Below, piece by piece: positions 37,900 through 47,104 of a stretch of 64,000 bases of DNA. The DNA is from CAVPCZ01 sp963779225. Its GTDB lineage: Bacteria > Bacteroidota > Ignavibacteria > UBA10030 > UBA6906. The DNA lies in contig CAVZWW010000002.1 of NCBI GenBank assembly GCA_963779225.1, forward strand, positions 1 through 64,000, in the 5' to 3' direction. The translations under genes and the position numbers were made by a program. The notes under the pieces are model-generated. The model was not told the origin of the DNA. It saw only the letters and a program-made list of their open reading frames with translations, and did not search any database. Numbering within the stretch: the first letter of the stretch is position 1; each line of letters begins with the position of its first letter.

Positions 37900-38031
37900 T
37901 CAAGGATGTATGCGGAAGGGGCGCAAGGCGTTAGGCGGACAGGCTTTTGCTGATGATAAAGCAAACGAGAGCGACACGAGAAGAGCAGGCGGTTTGAAGA
38001 ATCTCATAGGATTTCAGAAGGATTGTTGATT

Positions 38032-39141
38032 ATGCCTCGGCTCTATGGTCGTAACTTCACCCATGATGAGATTACCGCACATACTGGTGATCTCTCGCAA
38101 CTTGCCGGCATACGCATGATGACTCTGTCCGACGGTCAAGAGGACAGCGTCAGGATTGCCGATGTACGCACCGGCTCTGGTCTTCGGTTCCAGGTCACTC
38201 TCGATCGGGGAATGGACATCTCTGTTGCGGACTACCGGGGCATTCCGCTCGCATGGCGCTCCCCGGTGGGCGACGTACACCCGGCTTTTTTTGATGCGGA
38301 GGGTCTCGGATGGCTCCGTTCGTTTGCCGGAGGATTGATGACCGGATGCGGGTTGACCTACCTTGGAGAGCCATGTGTAGACGAGGGAGAACCACTTGGT
38401 CTCCACGGGCGGCTTTCGCATCTCCCCGCCCGCAAGGTTAGTTCGCGAACGGAATGGATTGGCGAGGAATGCAGGTTTTTTGTCGAAGGCACTATGGAGG
38501 AGTACCATCCGTTCCGGGAACATCTCACGCTGCAACGTACGATTGAAACAACGCTGGGTGAATCGGTTATCGAGGTCTGTGACACGGTGCGCAATGAAGG
38601 TACCAACGCGACGCCCCTCATGATCCTCTACCACATTAATGCGGGCTGGCCTGTGGTGGATAACGGGGCCCGTCTTCTGCTTCGCTCCCAGAGGACCCTG
38701 CCGCGGGATGACATCGCCACCCCCGGTCTTGACACGGCGCGACTGGTCGGAGAACCGCAGCCGGGCTATCTCGGACAGCTGTTCTATCACGACCTCGTCC
38801 CGGATCCCGACGGGTTTGTAGTCGCCATGATCCGGAATGATGCTCTCGACCTCGGGCTGTTCGTGCGGTACCGGCAGGCGGAGCTCAAGCGCTTTGCAGA
38901 GTGGAAGATGATGGGAGCGGGCACCTATGTGCTGGGTATGGAACCGGCCAACTGCGGTGTGGGCGGCCGGGCTGCGGAGCGAGCCAAGGGAACGCTTCAA
39001 TTTCTCGAACCCGGCGAAGACCGACATTTTGCTTTACAGATTGGAGTGGTCGAAGGTCACGCCACCCTTGATAAATACATTTCCAATAACCACCTAGACC
39101 TGACTCATCATATCCTACCCTTGATTGGGGACGGCGAGTGA
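38032..39141 (+). CDS. DUF4432 / aldose-1-epimerase-like protein
   Basis: The 369-residue beta-sandwich protein resembles the galactose mutarotase-like DUF4432 family, which binds sugars in a cleft. Visible segments are SGLRFQVTLDRGMDISVADY, GLGWLRSFAGGLMTGCGLTY, LHGRLSHLPA and ILYHINAGWPVVDNG. Most members lack an assigned reaction but are thought to act on free sugars. The ATG at 38032 has AGAAGGA upstream. It is the last gene of the cluster of aldolase, kinase and E1 subunits, consistent with uptake and catabolism of an uncommon sugar. The gene ends 150 bases before the first long tRNA-tail repeat. Confidence 0.75.
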   Translation: MPRLYGRNFTHDEITAHTGDLSQLAGIRMMTLSDGQEDSVRIADVRTGSGLRFQVTLDRGMDISVADYRGIPLAWRSPVGDVHPAFFDAEGLGWLRSFAGGLMTGCGLTYLGEPCVDEGEPLGLHGRLSHLPARKVSSRTEWIGEECRFFVEGTMEEYHPFREHLTLQRTIETTLGESVIEVCDTVRNEGTNATPLMILYHINAGWPVVDNGARLLLRSQRTLPRDDIATPGLDTARLVGEPQPGYLGQLFYHDLVPDPDGFVVAMIRNDALDLGLFVRYRQAELKRFAEWKMMGAGTYVLGMEPANCGVGGRAAERAKGTLQFLEPGEDRHFALQIGVVEGHATLDKYISNNHLDLTHHILPLIGDGE

Positions 39142-39149
39142 TCTCACGA

Positions 39150-39406
39150 TACGTATAACCTGCTCTTCTTCTTTCGCCTCCAATCCAAAGCAGACGCTTC
39201 CCTCTTTGCCCCAGGTATGCAAATGACAGGCAATCCTCATGGGGCTGAGAGTCCAGCACCAGGAATATTCACTACTTTGTCCACATTCCACAAACCGTAC
39301 TTAAAACGCCACAAATCAGACGAGGCCCTGCTGTGAGGGCCTCTAAACCTTCTCCACGAATGACCTGTAAAGTTTCGCAGAGTCAAAAGTTCCAGCCCCC
39401 GCTACA
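39150..39406 (+). repeat. Long tRNA-tail repeat R1
   Basis: A segment of about 240 bases matches another at 49730-49967 (R4) throughout. Shared blocks include ATGCAAATGACAGGCAATCC and ATATTCACTACTTTGTCCAC, a hairpin GAGGCCCT/AGGGCCTC at 39322-39343, and the end CCAGCCCCCGCTAC, which imitates the 3' tail of tRNA-fMet. R2 (42.5 kb) and R3 (47.1 kb) hold only its right-hand part. All copies have the same orientation. Confidence 0.85.
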
Positions 39407-39409
39407 AAG

Positions 39410-39442
39410 GAGCCTCTGGCAGAAAATGCTAGAGGCTCTTTC
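39410..39442 (+). terminator. Terminator after R1
   Basis: GAGCCTCTGGCA pairs with TGCTAGAGGCTC (one G-U) around GAAAA and is followed by TTTCATT. The same hairpin follows R3, while the tRNA, R2 and R5 have the GGCGCC-type hairpin. Confidence 0.85.
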
Positions 39443-39575
39443 ATTCGAATACCCCGCTGCCAACGCAACGGCCCGATGCCTTCCGCCGGGCCGCGTCGAT
39501 GGTAGCTCTCATGGCTCGCGCCAATCCTACGACACAAGGGGGCATCCGCAAACTGGATGAGTGTCGCCGGATGTG

Positions 39576-40082
39576 CTATCGAAAATTAAGCTCTTTCTTC
39601 AATCGCTCAAGCACGTTATAGATGATCGGACAGACCCCGCAGTGCTCGACCATTTGCAGAGTCCTGAATATGAAGTCGTCTTCGTCGATGTGCGGAAAGG
39701 ACCGGCAATCGTGAGGTCTGGCATCGTACACTATGCACTTCCTTTCTTTCACGAACGCGCACGGAGTATCCTTGAGTATCCTCGCATTCTCCTCTGCATC
39801 ATGCTCGGTGTAGCGATCAATGAAGACTGCCCTTGATGTGTGTATCAGTTTGGCCAATCTTGCGATTTCATTGTCAGTAACAATCGGTCTCAGCGCGGCA
39901 CAGCAGTTCCCACATGCGGTGCAGTCAAGCTCCTTTGCCACCTCTGAATTGATGCGATGAACGAGGCGATCGATTCGCGTCGCATCGCGCTGTTTGAGGA
40001 AGATCCTGAATCGAAGATTCTCTTTCTCCTTCTGAGCTGCGAGAACTCTTATGAGGTCGATGTCTTTCTCTAGAGCAGGCAT
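39576..40082 (-). CDS. YkgJ-type cysteine cluster (zinc/iron-binding) protein
   Basis: The 168-residue protein has the YkgJ metal-binding block CTACGNCCAAL near residue 54, CAFVKERKCIVYDARPHDCR and a final CGVCPII. These cysteines match the CxxCxxCC family, thought to bind zinc or an iron-sulfur cluster; its function is unknown. The N-terminal 45 residues are helical and charged. The gene lies 47 bases downstream of the SEC-C gene on the same strand, so they may form a pair. It starts the second module after repeat R1. Confidence 0.8.
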   Translation of the reverse strand: MPALEKDIDLIRVLAAQKEKENLRFRIFLKQRDATRIDRLVHRINSEVAKELDCTACGNCCAALRPIVTDNEIARLAKLIHTSRAVFIDRYTEHDAEENARILKDTPCAFVKERKCIVYDARPHDCRSFPHIDEDDFIFRTLQMVEHCGVCPIIYNVLERLKKELNFR

Positions 40083-40129
40083 GCGGCAAAAGGCTTCGTC
40101 TATTGGACTGACTTAGGCATGGATTGTTC

Positions 40130-41539
40130 TCATTTCATTCCGAGCTCTTTCCGGAGTTTCTCCACGTCGACGCGTTGATATTCATCCGTTTCTGCGTTGT
40201 TGCGTGATTCGAAATCCAGGAGGAGCGACTCGAGCAGTTCTCGACCCAGTGGCTCCTTCGCCGCCTGACGTGGCGTCATCCCGCGCAAAGCGGGCAGGGC
40301 AGTATCAGGCCATACCGCCCAATGCTTCTCCATGTACTGCTTGATCATACGTCGTGCTTCTGGAGACTGCCTCATGAGACGCTTGTGTTCGGTCTCGCCC
40401 TTCTGTGCATTGGCGCCTTCTCCTGCCGACTGCTTGAAGATTCCCTCGGTCGATGTGATCGTCGTCCCGATATAGACCGCGTCCTTCCCTAGGCGCTTCG
40501 TGATTTCTTTCTGAACCCGCTTTGCGCGTTTTTCGGAATTGGCCTCAACCACGAGCGTCGAATCAGCGATTTTCAACGTTGCGATGGTGATCGATTCCTC
40601 CCCGCTCGTGGTCTTCCGCTTTCTCAACCAATGAACAAACGCTTTCGCTGGCTCCCCTTCTTCAATCAATTCCTGTTCTGGACGACGTGTGACCTTCAAC
40701 TCGAGGTCCTTGAGTGCGTGAAACGTTCCCTCAAAAGAGGAGATGGTGTAGCGCAATGTGTGGAGGAGCAATGGATCACCGTCTGTATTGCGGATATCGA
40801 GCCTCCGGTTCCGCTGTTGATCGGCAAGCTCAAAATACACTTCGCGAAGATCGTCCTCCCGGTTGAGTAGGGTCTCAGATTCCACTGCTTCAACCGTTGA
40901 GTCTTCCTCACGTATCAGATCCGCTCTCAAGTCTAACAGGCTAGAGAAGGACGATGGGGGGATTACGAGGAAGCCGTTCCCCATGAGGAAAGCAATTCCG
41001 TCTTGCTCTACCACGCGAGCATAAAGGATATGTGACTTCTCGAGAATTGAGGATGCAGACCTCTCCATTACGCGGAAGTCTCGCCTCCGGAGTATGTCCC
41101 GCAGCTCGAGCCCAACGCCAGGCTCGGCGTCCAAAGTCTGGAAAAAGCTATATGGAGCGTCAAGAGTTGCGTTAAGAAACCGGCGCATGTCTGTGTCGAT
41201 GGTGGAACCGCGCTCTGAAAGAAACGCTTCGGCGAGACGTTTGATTCCGTCCGGCCTCCAATCCAGCACGAACCACCGAAGAAAGAATTCATATTCGGGA
41301 TGCGAACTGTCAAGAGGAGTCTCATCTAAAAACCAGAATGCCATCCATGCCTGTTCGAGAGCATCGTCGCCATAACGGAGTTTCGAGAATCTCACAAGTA
41401 GATCGCTTGCTTCCCCGTCAAGCCGCCGTATGCGCTCGTAGAGGGCATACGGACTCTGAAGTGCGGCGGCGCCGCAGCACTTCTTGTATTTCTTCCCACT
41501 GCCACAGGGGCAAGGGTCATTTCTGCGGACTGTTCTCAT
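40130..41539 (-). CDS. SEC-C motif protein of unknown function
   Basis: The protein begins with a complete SEC-C zinc motif, RNDPCPCGSGKKYKKCCG, as found on the C-terminus of SecA and on many uncharacterised proteins. The remaining 440 residues have no recognised catalytic site. Near the C-terminus is the block WPDTALPALRGMTPRQAAKE followed by GRELLESLLLDFE, which recurs in SEC-C proteins of this type. The ATG at 41539 puts the motif at the N-terminus; the frame runs on to 41662. It is divergent from the small-protein/nucleotidyltransferase pair. Confidence 0.75.
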   Translation of the reverse strand: MRTVRRNDPCPCGSGKKYKKCCGAAALQSPYALYERIRRLDGEASDLLVRFSKLRYGDDALEQAWMAFWFLDETPLDSSHPEYEFFLRWFVLDWRPDGIKRLAEAFLSERGSTIDTDMRRFLNATLDAPYSFFQTLDAEPGVGLELRDILRRRDFRVMERSASSILEKSHILYARVVEQDGIAFLMGNGFLVIPPSSFSSLLDLRADLIREEDSTVEAVESETLLNREDDLREVYFELADQQRNRRLDIRNTDGDPLLLHTLRYTISSFEGTFHALKDLELKVTRRPEQELIEEGEPAKAFVHWLRKRKTTSGEESITIATLKIADSTLVVEANSEKRAKRVQKEITKRLGKDAVYIGTTITSTEGIFKQSAGEGANAQKGETEHKRLMRQSPEARRMIKQYMEKHWAVWPDTALPALRGMTPRQAAKEPLGRELLESLLLDFESRNNAETDEYQRVDVEKLRKELGMK

Positions 41540-41725
41540 GTCCGGTTCGTTTGTTTGGGGTGGGAGTATTGTACTAATTGCGCGATACTTAATCCACCAC
41601 CCATCGACGTATTTGGGTGTGCGGGACTTGACGCACCATCGCCCGACACAATATCTGACCACTTGGATGTCATTGACTTTCGTGGTATATTTCTGCGGAT
41701 CTTGACAATACCTCTACTCCAAGGT

Positions 41726-41941
41726 ATGGACCCTAAACGCCATCCAAACCATACGCGGTACATACAGGTACTGCGCTCAATGACACCTGAGCAGCGCCTG
41801 TGCAAGGCTTTCGAGCTCACCGAGCTTGGCAGACGCCTTTTCGCTGACGGGCTGCGCCGGCGACACTGCGGAATGTCTGAGCCTGAGATCAGGCGAATAT
41901 ACCTTGAACGCGTGACCAAATGTCACAACAGGATCTACTGA
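41726..41941 (+). CDS. Small conserved partner protein of a nucleotidyltransferase
   Basis: The 71-residue protein reads RYIQVLRSMTPEQRLCKAFE and then LTELGRRLFADGLRRRHC, ending LERVTKCHNRIY. I recognise it as a small helical family usually encoded just before nucleotidyltransferases of the kind that follows here, which it overlaps by 22 bases. The ATG at 41726 has CCAAGG upstream. By analogy with other toxin-antitoxin arrangements one of the pair may neutralise the other, but this is not shown. Confidence 0.65.
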   Translation: MDPKRHPNHTRYIQVLRSMTPEQRLCKAFELTELGRRLFADGLRRRHCGMSEPEIRRIYLERVTKCHNRIY

Positions 41942-42486
41942 ACAAGGTTATCCGGGCGCTCGACGAAGCAGGGTGCCCGTACATGCTTACGGGTTCGTTC
42001 GCTTCAAGTATGCAGGGAGAACCAAGGCTCTCGCATGACATCGATTTGGTCGTCGATCTCAGTCCACATGCGCTCCCCGGATTATTGAAGGTGTTCCCCT
42101 CCCCCGAGTTCTATCTCGAGGAGCAGAGCATTCGTGAAGCGATCAGGACCAGAACAATGTTCAGTCTGCTCCAGATGAGCGAAGGCGACAAGGTTGATTT
42201 CTGGATATTGACAGCCGAACCCTTCGACATCGCACGTTTCGCCCGGAGGCAACACGAGGATGTTCTTGGAATGAAGGTGTTTGTTTCCTCACCGGAAGAC
42301 ACGATCCTTGCAAAACTGCGCTGGGCACAACTCTCAGGTGGGAGTGAAAAGCAGTTTCACGATGCACTGAGTGTCTATGAAGTTCAATTCGGCACATTGG
42401 ACACCCAATACATCAGCAGGTGGGTGGCCTCGCTGGCGCTTCAAGACTATTGGGAGCGACTGCTTCGAGAGGCTTCTCCATTCTGA
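41920..42486 (+). CDS. AbiEii/MenA-like nucleotidyltransferase
   Basis: The 188-residue protein has a minimal nucleotidyltransferase fold: YMLTGSFASSMQGEPRLSHD, where GS and the DxD of HDIDLVVD are the active-site residues, then a third acidic residue in KVDFWIL. Proteins of this type include AbiEii/MenT toxins that modify tRNA, but many are uncharacterised. It overlaps the small upstream gene by 22 bases, so the two are coupled. The strand is opposite to the neighbouring SEC-C gene. A similar but unrelated pair sits at 47.3 kb. Confidence 0.75.
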   Translation: MSQQDLLNKVIRALDEAGCPYMLTGSFASSMQGEPRLSHDIDLVVDLSPHALPGLLKVFPSPEFYLEEQSIREAIRTRTMFSLLQMSEGDKVDFWILTAEPFDIARFARRQHEDVLGMKVFVSSPEDTILAKLRWAQLSGGSEKQFHDALSVYEVQFGTLDTQYISRWVASLALQDYWERLLREASPF

Positions 42487-42507
42487 GCCGGGCGCCTCTT
42501 TTTCACA

Positions 42508-42623
42508 CCAACCGTACGGAAATACGCCACAAATCAGACAGGGACTTCCTGTGAGGGCATCTACACTCTTTCCGAGAAAAACCAGTAGAGTTTCGCAGTG
42601 TTAAAAGTTCCAGCCCTCGCTAC
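42508..42623 (+). repeat. Partial tRNA-tail repeat R2
   Basis: This copy keeps ACCGTACGGAAATACGCCAC, a degraded form of the central hairpin, GTAGAGTTTCGCAG and the end TTCCAGCCCTCGCTAC. It lacks the left half seen in R1 and R4. Confidence 0.8.
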
Positions 42624-42628
42624 AAAAG

Positions 42629-42660
42629 GAAGGCGCCCGAAAGGCGCCTTCTGCATTTTT
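42629..42660 (+). terminator. Terminator after R2 (GGCGCC type)
   Basis: GAAGGCGCC pairs with GGCGCCTTC around CGAAA, followed by TGCATTTTT. The following GGGAAACCGCAAGAC recurs at 61.1 kb. Confidence 0.88.
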
Positions 42661-42732
42661 GGGAAACCGCAAGACCCAAAACGGGGTGAGGTCCGTGTCT
42701 CCGCGGGAAGCACCGCTAAATCTCCGATCGAG

Positions 42733-42789
42733 AAATCCCGATGGTGGAAGCGCTGCTCGCAAGGCAGGGTTCACCATCGGGATTTTTGT
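42733..42789. terminator. Long hairpin, probably bidirectional terminator
   Basis: AAATCCCGATGGTG pairs perfectly with CACCATCGGGATTT across a 25-base loop, followed by TTGTT on one side and preceded by A residues on the other. Confidence 0.75.
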
Positions 42790-43042
42790 TAAGGAAAAGC
42801 GGGCCACCTCCTCCACAGGATTGACGCTCACACCTAGAACCGCCTGCCCCAATAGAACCTTCACTTCCTCGACAGGAGAAGAATCATCCTCTGCAACCTG
42901 ACCGATGATCCCACTTCTGAATGGACCACCCAGCAATTGAGGACTGTCTTTTCTGACGTCGAACCATGGAAATTCTTGATACGGGATCCCGACAGTAAGT
43001 CCGACGAGGCTCTTTCTCACAGCGTGAAAGCTGTTGGCATTT
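42790..43042. other. No convincing gene
   Basis: A minus-strand open frame crosses this stretch but has no family resemblance and spans a terminator hairpin. It probably consists of spacer and remains of the truncated lipoprotein gene that follows. Confidence 0.4.
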
Positions 43043-43465
43043 TCACAATTGTGACTGCATGATCGTCTGAAACCCCTGGAACGAAAGATAGCGGGTCGTG
43101 TCATTTCCGGAACCGACGAACGCGATCTGGTTTGGACCCACAAGGACTGCGAGTCCGGCGCTCACAGCCTCTACGACGACACCGTTAGGGATTGTGTCCG
43201 GATATGTTTGTCCACTGGCGGCATCGTATGTTCCCGCCTGGAGTTCCACTCTCTGTCCGGCCCTGGCGAGCGCCATGGCTTTTCGAATCGTCTTCAATGG
43301 AGAGCTGTCTGTTCCCGCATTCCCGTCCGATCCGCTGGCTGGATTCACGTAAATCCGGATAATGGCTCCGGCATTTGTGTCGGCCAGATCACTGGGGTTG
43401 TCGTTCTTGTTGCAACCTCCAACAAGGAGAATGAGTGTTATTGAAAAGGCGCACGCCATTTTCAT
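43043..43465 (-). pseudogene. Truncated beta-helix lipoprotein (paralogue of the gene at 45449)
   Basis: The 140 residues comprise a lipoprotein signal peptide ending in LVGGC and the start of a DUF1565-like beta-helix: YVNPASGSDGNAGTDSSPLK, then TIRKAMALARAGQRVELQAG. Nearly each block has a match in the 461-residue lipoprotein at 45449, which continues for another 320 residues after the point where this one stops (YLSFQGFQTIMQSQL). The first 130 residues are thus a copy that lost the helix body. Function is unlikely. Confidence 0.75.
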
Positions 43466-43680
43466 ACGGAATCCCTAACTACGTTAGAGGACATGGGGGT
43501 AGCTTGGCCGTCTCACCACAAATCGCGAAAACCACAATCGGACAGTTCAAACGACCTGTCATAGAGACCGAAGCTGATGACAAACACCTCCTGAAGCAAT
43601 GAAGAAAAGCCCGGTGACGATTGCCGGGCCGGTTTGTTTAAATCAACGATGGCTGCCATCTCACAATCTCAACGTGGCAA

Positions 43681-44826
43681 TTATGGATTGTACTTCACGA
43701 TTGCGTACCCGGATTTGATGCCACTATATCCGACAAGATACATGGAAGAACCGGCCAGAACCGGAATTGCGTTGGATATCCCGGGTGTCGCCAGGACGCT
43801 CGGGCTCCAGGAGCTCGTCATCAAATCATACACGTAGACTTCTGTTCTCGAGAGGAAGAATATCTTGTTGTCAAAGGTCACTGCCCGGGGACGTTCGTAA
43901 ATGTCTGTAAAGGGAATATCCGGCAATGCCGACCAGCTATTCGTCCCTGGAGTATAACGCGACATCTTGTTCAGCGAACTGGCTCCTCCGAGTACATAGA
44001 TTTGTCCGTTGTACGAGACCGCAGCCGACCAATCCGTAGCGTAGGGATAGTTGGCGATCGACCTCCATAGATTGGTGGAAACGTTGTAAACCTGGCATGT
44101 ATTAAGGGGGCCACGGCCACCGATATAGTAGATGTCGTCACCATAGACAGCAACTCCGGTTTCACCTCTTTTGTTGGTGGGGGGATAGTTCGCCGGTGCC
44201 CACAGATTCGTCGCCGGGGTATACATTGTTCCTCCATTGGCAAAATGGAAGAGCTTGTTACTCGCCGCCACGAGGTCCGAATTGTACCCACAAGCACAGA
44301 GATCATTCCCGGTCAGGCTCTTTTCCGCATAGGTGTTCGAGGTGAGATCGTAAGCGACAAAGTGCTGAGCAGAACCGGTGTTATTGGGCGTTGCGAAATA
44401 GATGGTGTTGTTCAGTCCGACTGCATATTCCCAGCCGGTCGGGCCCGGTATCGCGATGGTATTCCCCACAAAGTCCCAGGGCATGAATTGCATATAAATG
44501 CTGTCATTTGCCGTCGTCACCGTTGATACGATCGCGACACTGCCGGAGTAGTTGGAGTACTTTGCTGCCACGGCGGTAACGTTGTACGAACCCGCGGTTA
44601 CTGTCATTTGAAACTTCCCGGTCGCATTTGTGATCGCAGTGTCGCTCCCCACGGAGACTCTAGCACCTGCAATGGGCGTTGTGGTTCCCTGACGCAACAC
44701 AATGCCGTTCAACGTGACAGAAGTTGTTCCTTGCGGCTGCGTTGGGGTGCTGTTGTCTTTGGAACAGCCTGGCGCCAGCAAAGCAACGAAAAACAGGGCC
44801 GCAAACATCCGTCGTGAGGATTTCAT
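43681..44826 (-). CDS. Kelch-repeat lipoprotein with carboxypeptidase-regulatory-like domain
   Basis: The 381-residue protein starts with a lipoprotein signal (FFVALLAPGC) at the ATG of 44826; an open frame upstream to 45081 has no signal. A short CarboxypepD_reg-like domain follows (VTLNGIVLRQGTTTPIAGAR, then TGKFQMTVTAGSY). Then come six or so Kelch-type blades with GG/YNVSTNLW patterns, e.g. YYIGGRGPLNTCQVYNV and YVLGGASSLNKMSRY. Such proteins are anchored to the outer membrane and probably bind glycans or proteins. No enzyme motif is visible. A 620-base divergent spacer separates it from the next lipoprotein. Confidence 0.75.
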   Translation of the reverse strand: MKSSRRMFAALFFVALLAPGCSKDNSTPTQPQGTTSVTLNGIVLRQGTTTPIAGARVSVGSDTAITNATGKFQMTVTAGSYNVTAVAAKYSNYSGSVAIVSTVTTANDSIYMQFMPWDFVGNTIAIPGPTGWEYAVGLNNTIYFATPNNTGSAQHFVAYDLTSNTYAEKSLTGNDLCACGYNSDLVAASNKLFHFANGGTMYTPATNLWAPANYPPTNKRGETGVAVYGDDIYYIGGRGPLNTCQVYNVSTNLWRSIANYPYATDWSAAVSYNGQIYVLGGASSLNKMSRYTPGTNSWSALPDIPFTDIYERPRAVTFDNKIFFLSRTEVYVYDLMTSSWSPSVLATPGISNAIPVLAGSSMYLVGYSGIKSGYAIVKYNP

Positions 44827-45448
44827 GGATCCGACTCCATTAGTGATTGTGAAGTGATAGATTTCATTTCGGGGGGCAGGACTATTCTCCCCCTGACCCG
44901 GTTTTGAACCGATGAACAGGAGGAATACGGATGCAGAACGTATTGTTGAGGGAGTGTTGGGGGAAGGAGCGGCCTGTGTAGAAAGAGATCGGTCTTGGCT
45001 ACTCCTTGCGGAGGAACGAAGCGTCGAGCATGGAATCCCGAATCGCATAGGATATCCCGAAACTGATGATGAGCCTCCCAACCGCGTGGGTCAGGTTACT
45101 CGACGATCGTGCTGCAAAAGAACAGTAATAGAAAAATCCCGGCTATATTGTCTAAAACCATTTTCAATCCGTATTCGTTCCCGTAACGATACCATGACAA
45201 AACCCAGACCAATCTTAACAGTTTTCATCAATTTGGCTCCAGAATGGCCTATTTTCGAGGGCCACACCGCTTTGTTTTGGACAGTCCTGATGGTGCCATA
45301 ATGAACATAAGACCGCCAATTCGTTCCTTCATCCGATAATGGTCTTGTCTGATGAACTTGACTAGGAGGTGAGGAACGATCTTCAGTCGGGCTCGGTTAC
45401 ACTACCAGGCGACTGTATCTCCGCCTTCACAATCACAGGAAACAGCTC
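44827..45448. other. Divergent spacer between two lipoprotein genes
   Basis: This stretch of about 620 bases holds no gene I can support. It must contain the promoters for the Kelch lipoprotein (minus) and the beta-helix lipoprotein (plus). The last 15 bases hold AGGAAACAGCTC, the ribosome binding site of the latter. Confidence 0.4.
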
Positions 45449-46834
45449 ATGATCCGAATTCTCACCGGAGTTCTTGTCCTGGCTTTGCTCGTCGCCGGAT
45501 GCAGTAAGAATGACAACCCTGCAAGCCCTTCGGGGAGTGAGGCCTCACAGCAATTCATCTTCGTAAACCCCCTGACTGGCAGCGATGGGAGTTCAGGCAC
45601 CACGGGCGCACCCGTCAAAACGATTCACAGGGCACTCGCGCTGTTCAAGCCCGGAATCCGGATCGAGCTGCAGGCGGGTACCTATAACGTCGCCAACGGG
45701 CAGGTCTTCCCCGACTCTCTCCCCTCCGGCGTGGTCATTGAGTCGGTCTCGGCCGGACAGGCCGTACTGGTAGGTACCATTGGAGATCTCGCTTTTTACG
45801 CTGCCGGGATAGACACGTTCAAGTATGTTCAGTTCCAGGGATTCAACACGTGTATCAGGGCCGGTTCAGGCTCACACGTTCTTCTCGGTGTAGGCCTCAC
45901 AACGATCAATAAGACATTCGACATCTACGGTGCGGCTGAAGGGATATTCCAAGGCGGCACAGGAACGTCCGCGGTGATTGCCACGGCAAAGGAATTCAGC
46001 CGGATTACCATCAAGGATTGTGTGCTTTCGGGGGGCACTTCCAATTACGCACTCGTCACGCTGAGCAACGCCGCCCGGGCGCTGATTTCCGGCACAACAA
46101 TCAAGGACTCCCCCACGACCGTCTTGGAGATGGGAGACGCCACGGTAGCCGAGATCAACACGAGCACGTTTTCGAACACCGGGCTTCATGGATTCGGATC
46201 CAGCGCGGCTGCCTCCCTCCGCGGAACCGCGAATCTCACGATCATCGGCTCCACAATAACGGACACGTACGGATCGGCCATCACCATGGAGAGCCAGACA
46301 GCCGTGCTCACCTTGAAGCGGGTTCAATTCGCGAGAAACGCAATGAACGGCGTTGGCGCGGGGGCTCTGTATCTCTATGGCTCAGCAACAATCGACAGTT
46401 GCTCCATCTCGAACAATGGTCAATACGGGATAGTGCTCAGCCAGGGGTATTTCACCGTTCGCCATTGTGACATTTCAGGGGCGACCTCGCAGGGGATATC
46501 CGTTGCGGGAGGGGCATCACTGACGATGCGGAGATCTACATTGAGCTATTCTGGAATTGGTGTTCATCTCGTAGCATCGAACAGTCTTGCTGACATGGGA
46601 ACGGCGTCAGACCCGGGTGGCAACACGTTTAAGAACAACACGAAGTACGGCGTTCAATCGGATGTTACGGGGAATGGTACTGCAGTTCCGGCAGCGGGAA
46701 ACACGTGGATTCCGAACGTGCAGGGCGCGGATGCCAACGGCCACTACGCAGCCGCAGCGGTGGCCGGACCGACCACGGCGACCACGCCCCAGAACTACTA
46801 CATTACCGGGGCCGGGAGGTCGATACAATTTTGA
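45449..46834 (+). CDS. Lipoprotein with right-handed beta-helix
   Basis: The 461-residue protein has a lipoprotein signal peptide (LVLALLVAGC) and then the DUF1565-like opening FVNPLTGSDGSSGTTGAPVK and TIHRALALFKPG. About 320 residues of repetitive beta-helix follow, with N/G turns such as SSVISNNGQYGIVL-like rungs and SGATSQGISVAGG. It ends without a sorting domain. The gene starts at an ATG with AGGAAACAGCTC ahead. It is the intact relative of the truncated copy at 43043. It is likely surface exposed; substrate unknown. Confidence 0.75.
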   Translation: MIRILTGVLVLALLVAGCSKNDNPASPSGSEASQQFIFVNPLTGSDGSSGTTGAPVKTIHRALALFKPGIRIELQAGTYNVANGQVFPDSLPSGVVIESVSAGQAVLVGTIGDLAFYAAGIDTFKYVQFQGFNTCIRAGSGSHVLLGVGLTTINKTFDIYGAAEGIFQGGTGTSAVIATAKEFSRITIKDCVLSGGTSNYALVTLSNAARALISGTTIKDSPTTVLEMGDATVAEINTSTFSNTGLHGFGSSAAASLRGTANLTIIGSTITDTYGSAITMESQTAVLTLKRVQFARNAMNGVGAGALYLYGSATIDSCSISNNGQYGIVLSQGYFTVRHCDISGATSQGISVAGGASLTMRRSTLSYSGIGVHLVASNSLADMGTASDPGGNTFKNNTKYGVQSDVTGNGTAVPAAGNTWIPNVQGADANGHYAAAAVAGPTTATTPQNYYITGAGRSIQF

Positions 46835-46844
46835 ATCTCCGTTT

Positions 46845-47104
46845 TCACCGATCCGAGATTACCGTTATCCCGTCCGCACCGTGATGGATTGCTTGCGATG
46901 TGTTTCCGAATTCTCTCGAGATCCTTCGGGCCCCGAATGATGTGGCCATGACATTTCTACAGCCGACGATAATCCCCGAACCATCCTTTTTGGTGCTGAA
47001 GAAAGGGATGAATACTTTTTCCAGCAACTCTTGCGGTATTCCGGGCCATTGTCGCTGATACGAATACAGGCCCTGCCGTGAGGTCCTCTAACACGTCTCG
47101 ACAA
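46845..47104 (-). pseudogene. Histidine kinase C-terminal fragment
   Basis: The frame CIRISDNGP with a shift into LLEKVFIPFFSTKKDGSGI reproduces the N- and F-boxes and the start of the G2 box of a sensor-kinase ATPase domain. The remainder after KDGSGI does not match the G2-box continuation, and the frame changes in the middle. The fragment ends in the tRNA-tail repeat R3, whose left hairpin half overlaps its upstream end, suggesting that insertion of the repeat cut the gene. Confidence 0.7.

Noticed and set aside
37930..37955. GGCGTTAGGCGGAC as an integron site
   Set aside because: Only one half-site is present and no paired RYYYAAC or inner repeats are found around it.
42601..43143. A 180-codon open frame on the minus strand
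   Set aside because: It spans a terminator hairpin and the tRNA-tail repeat R2 and has no family resemblance; it overlaps the truncated lipoprotein in another frame.
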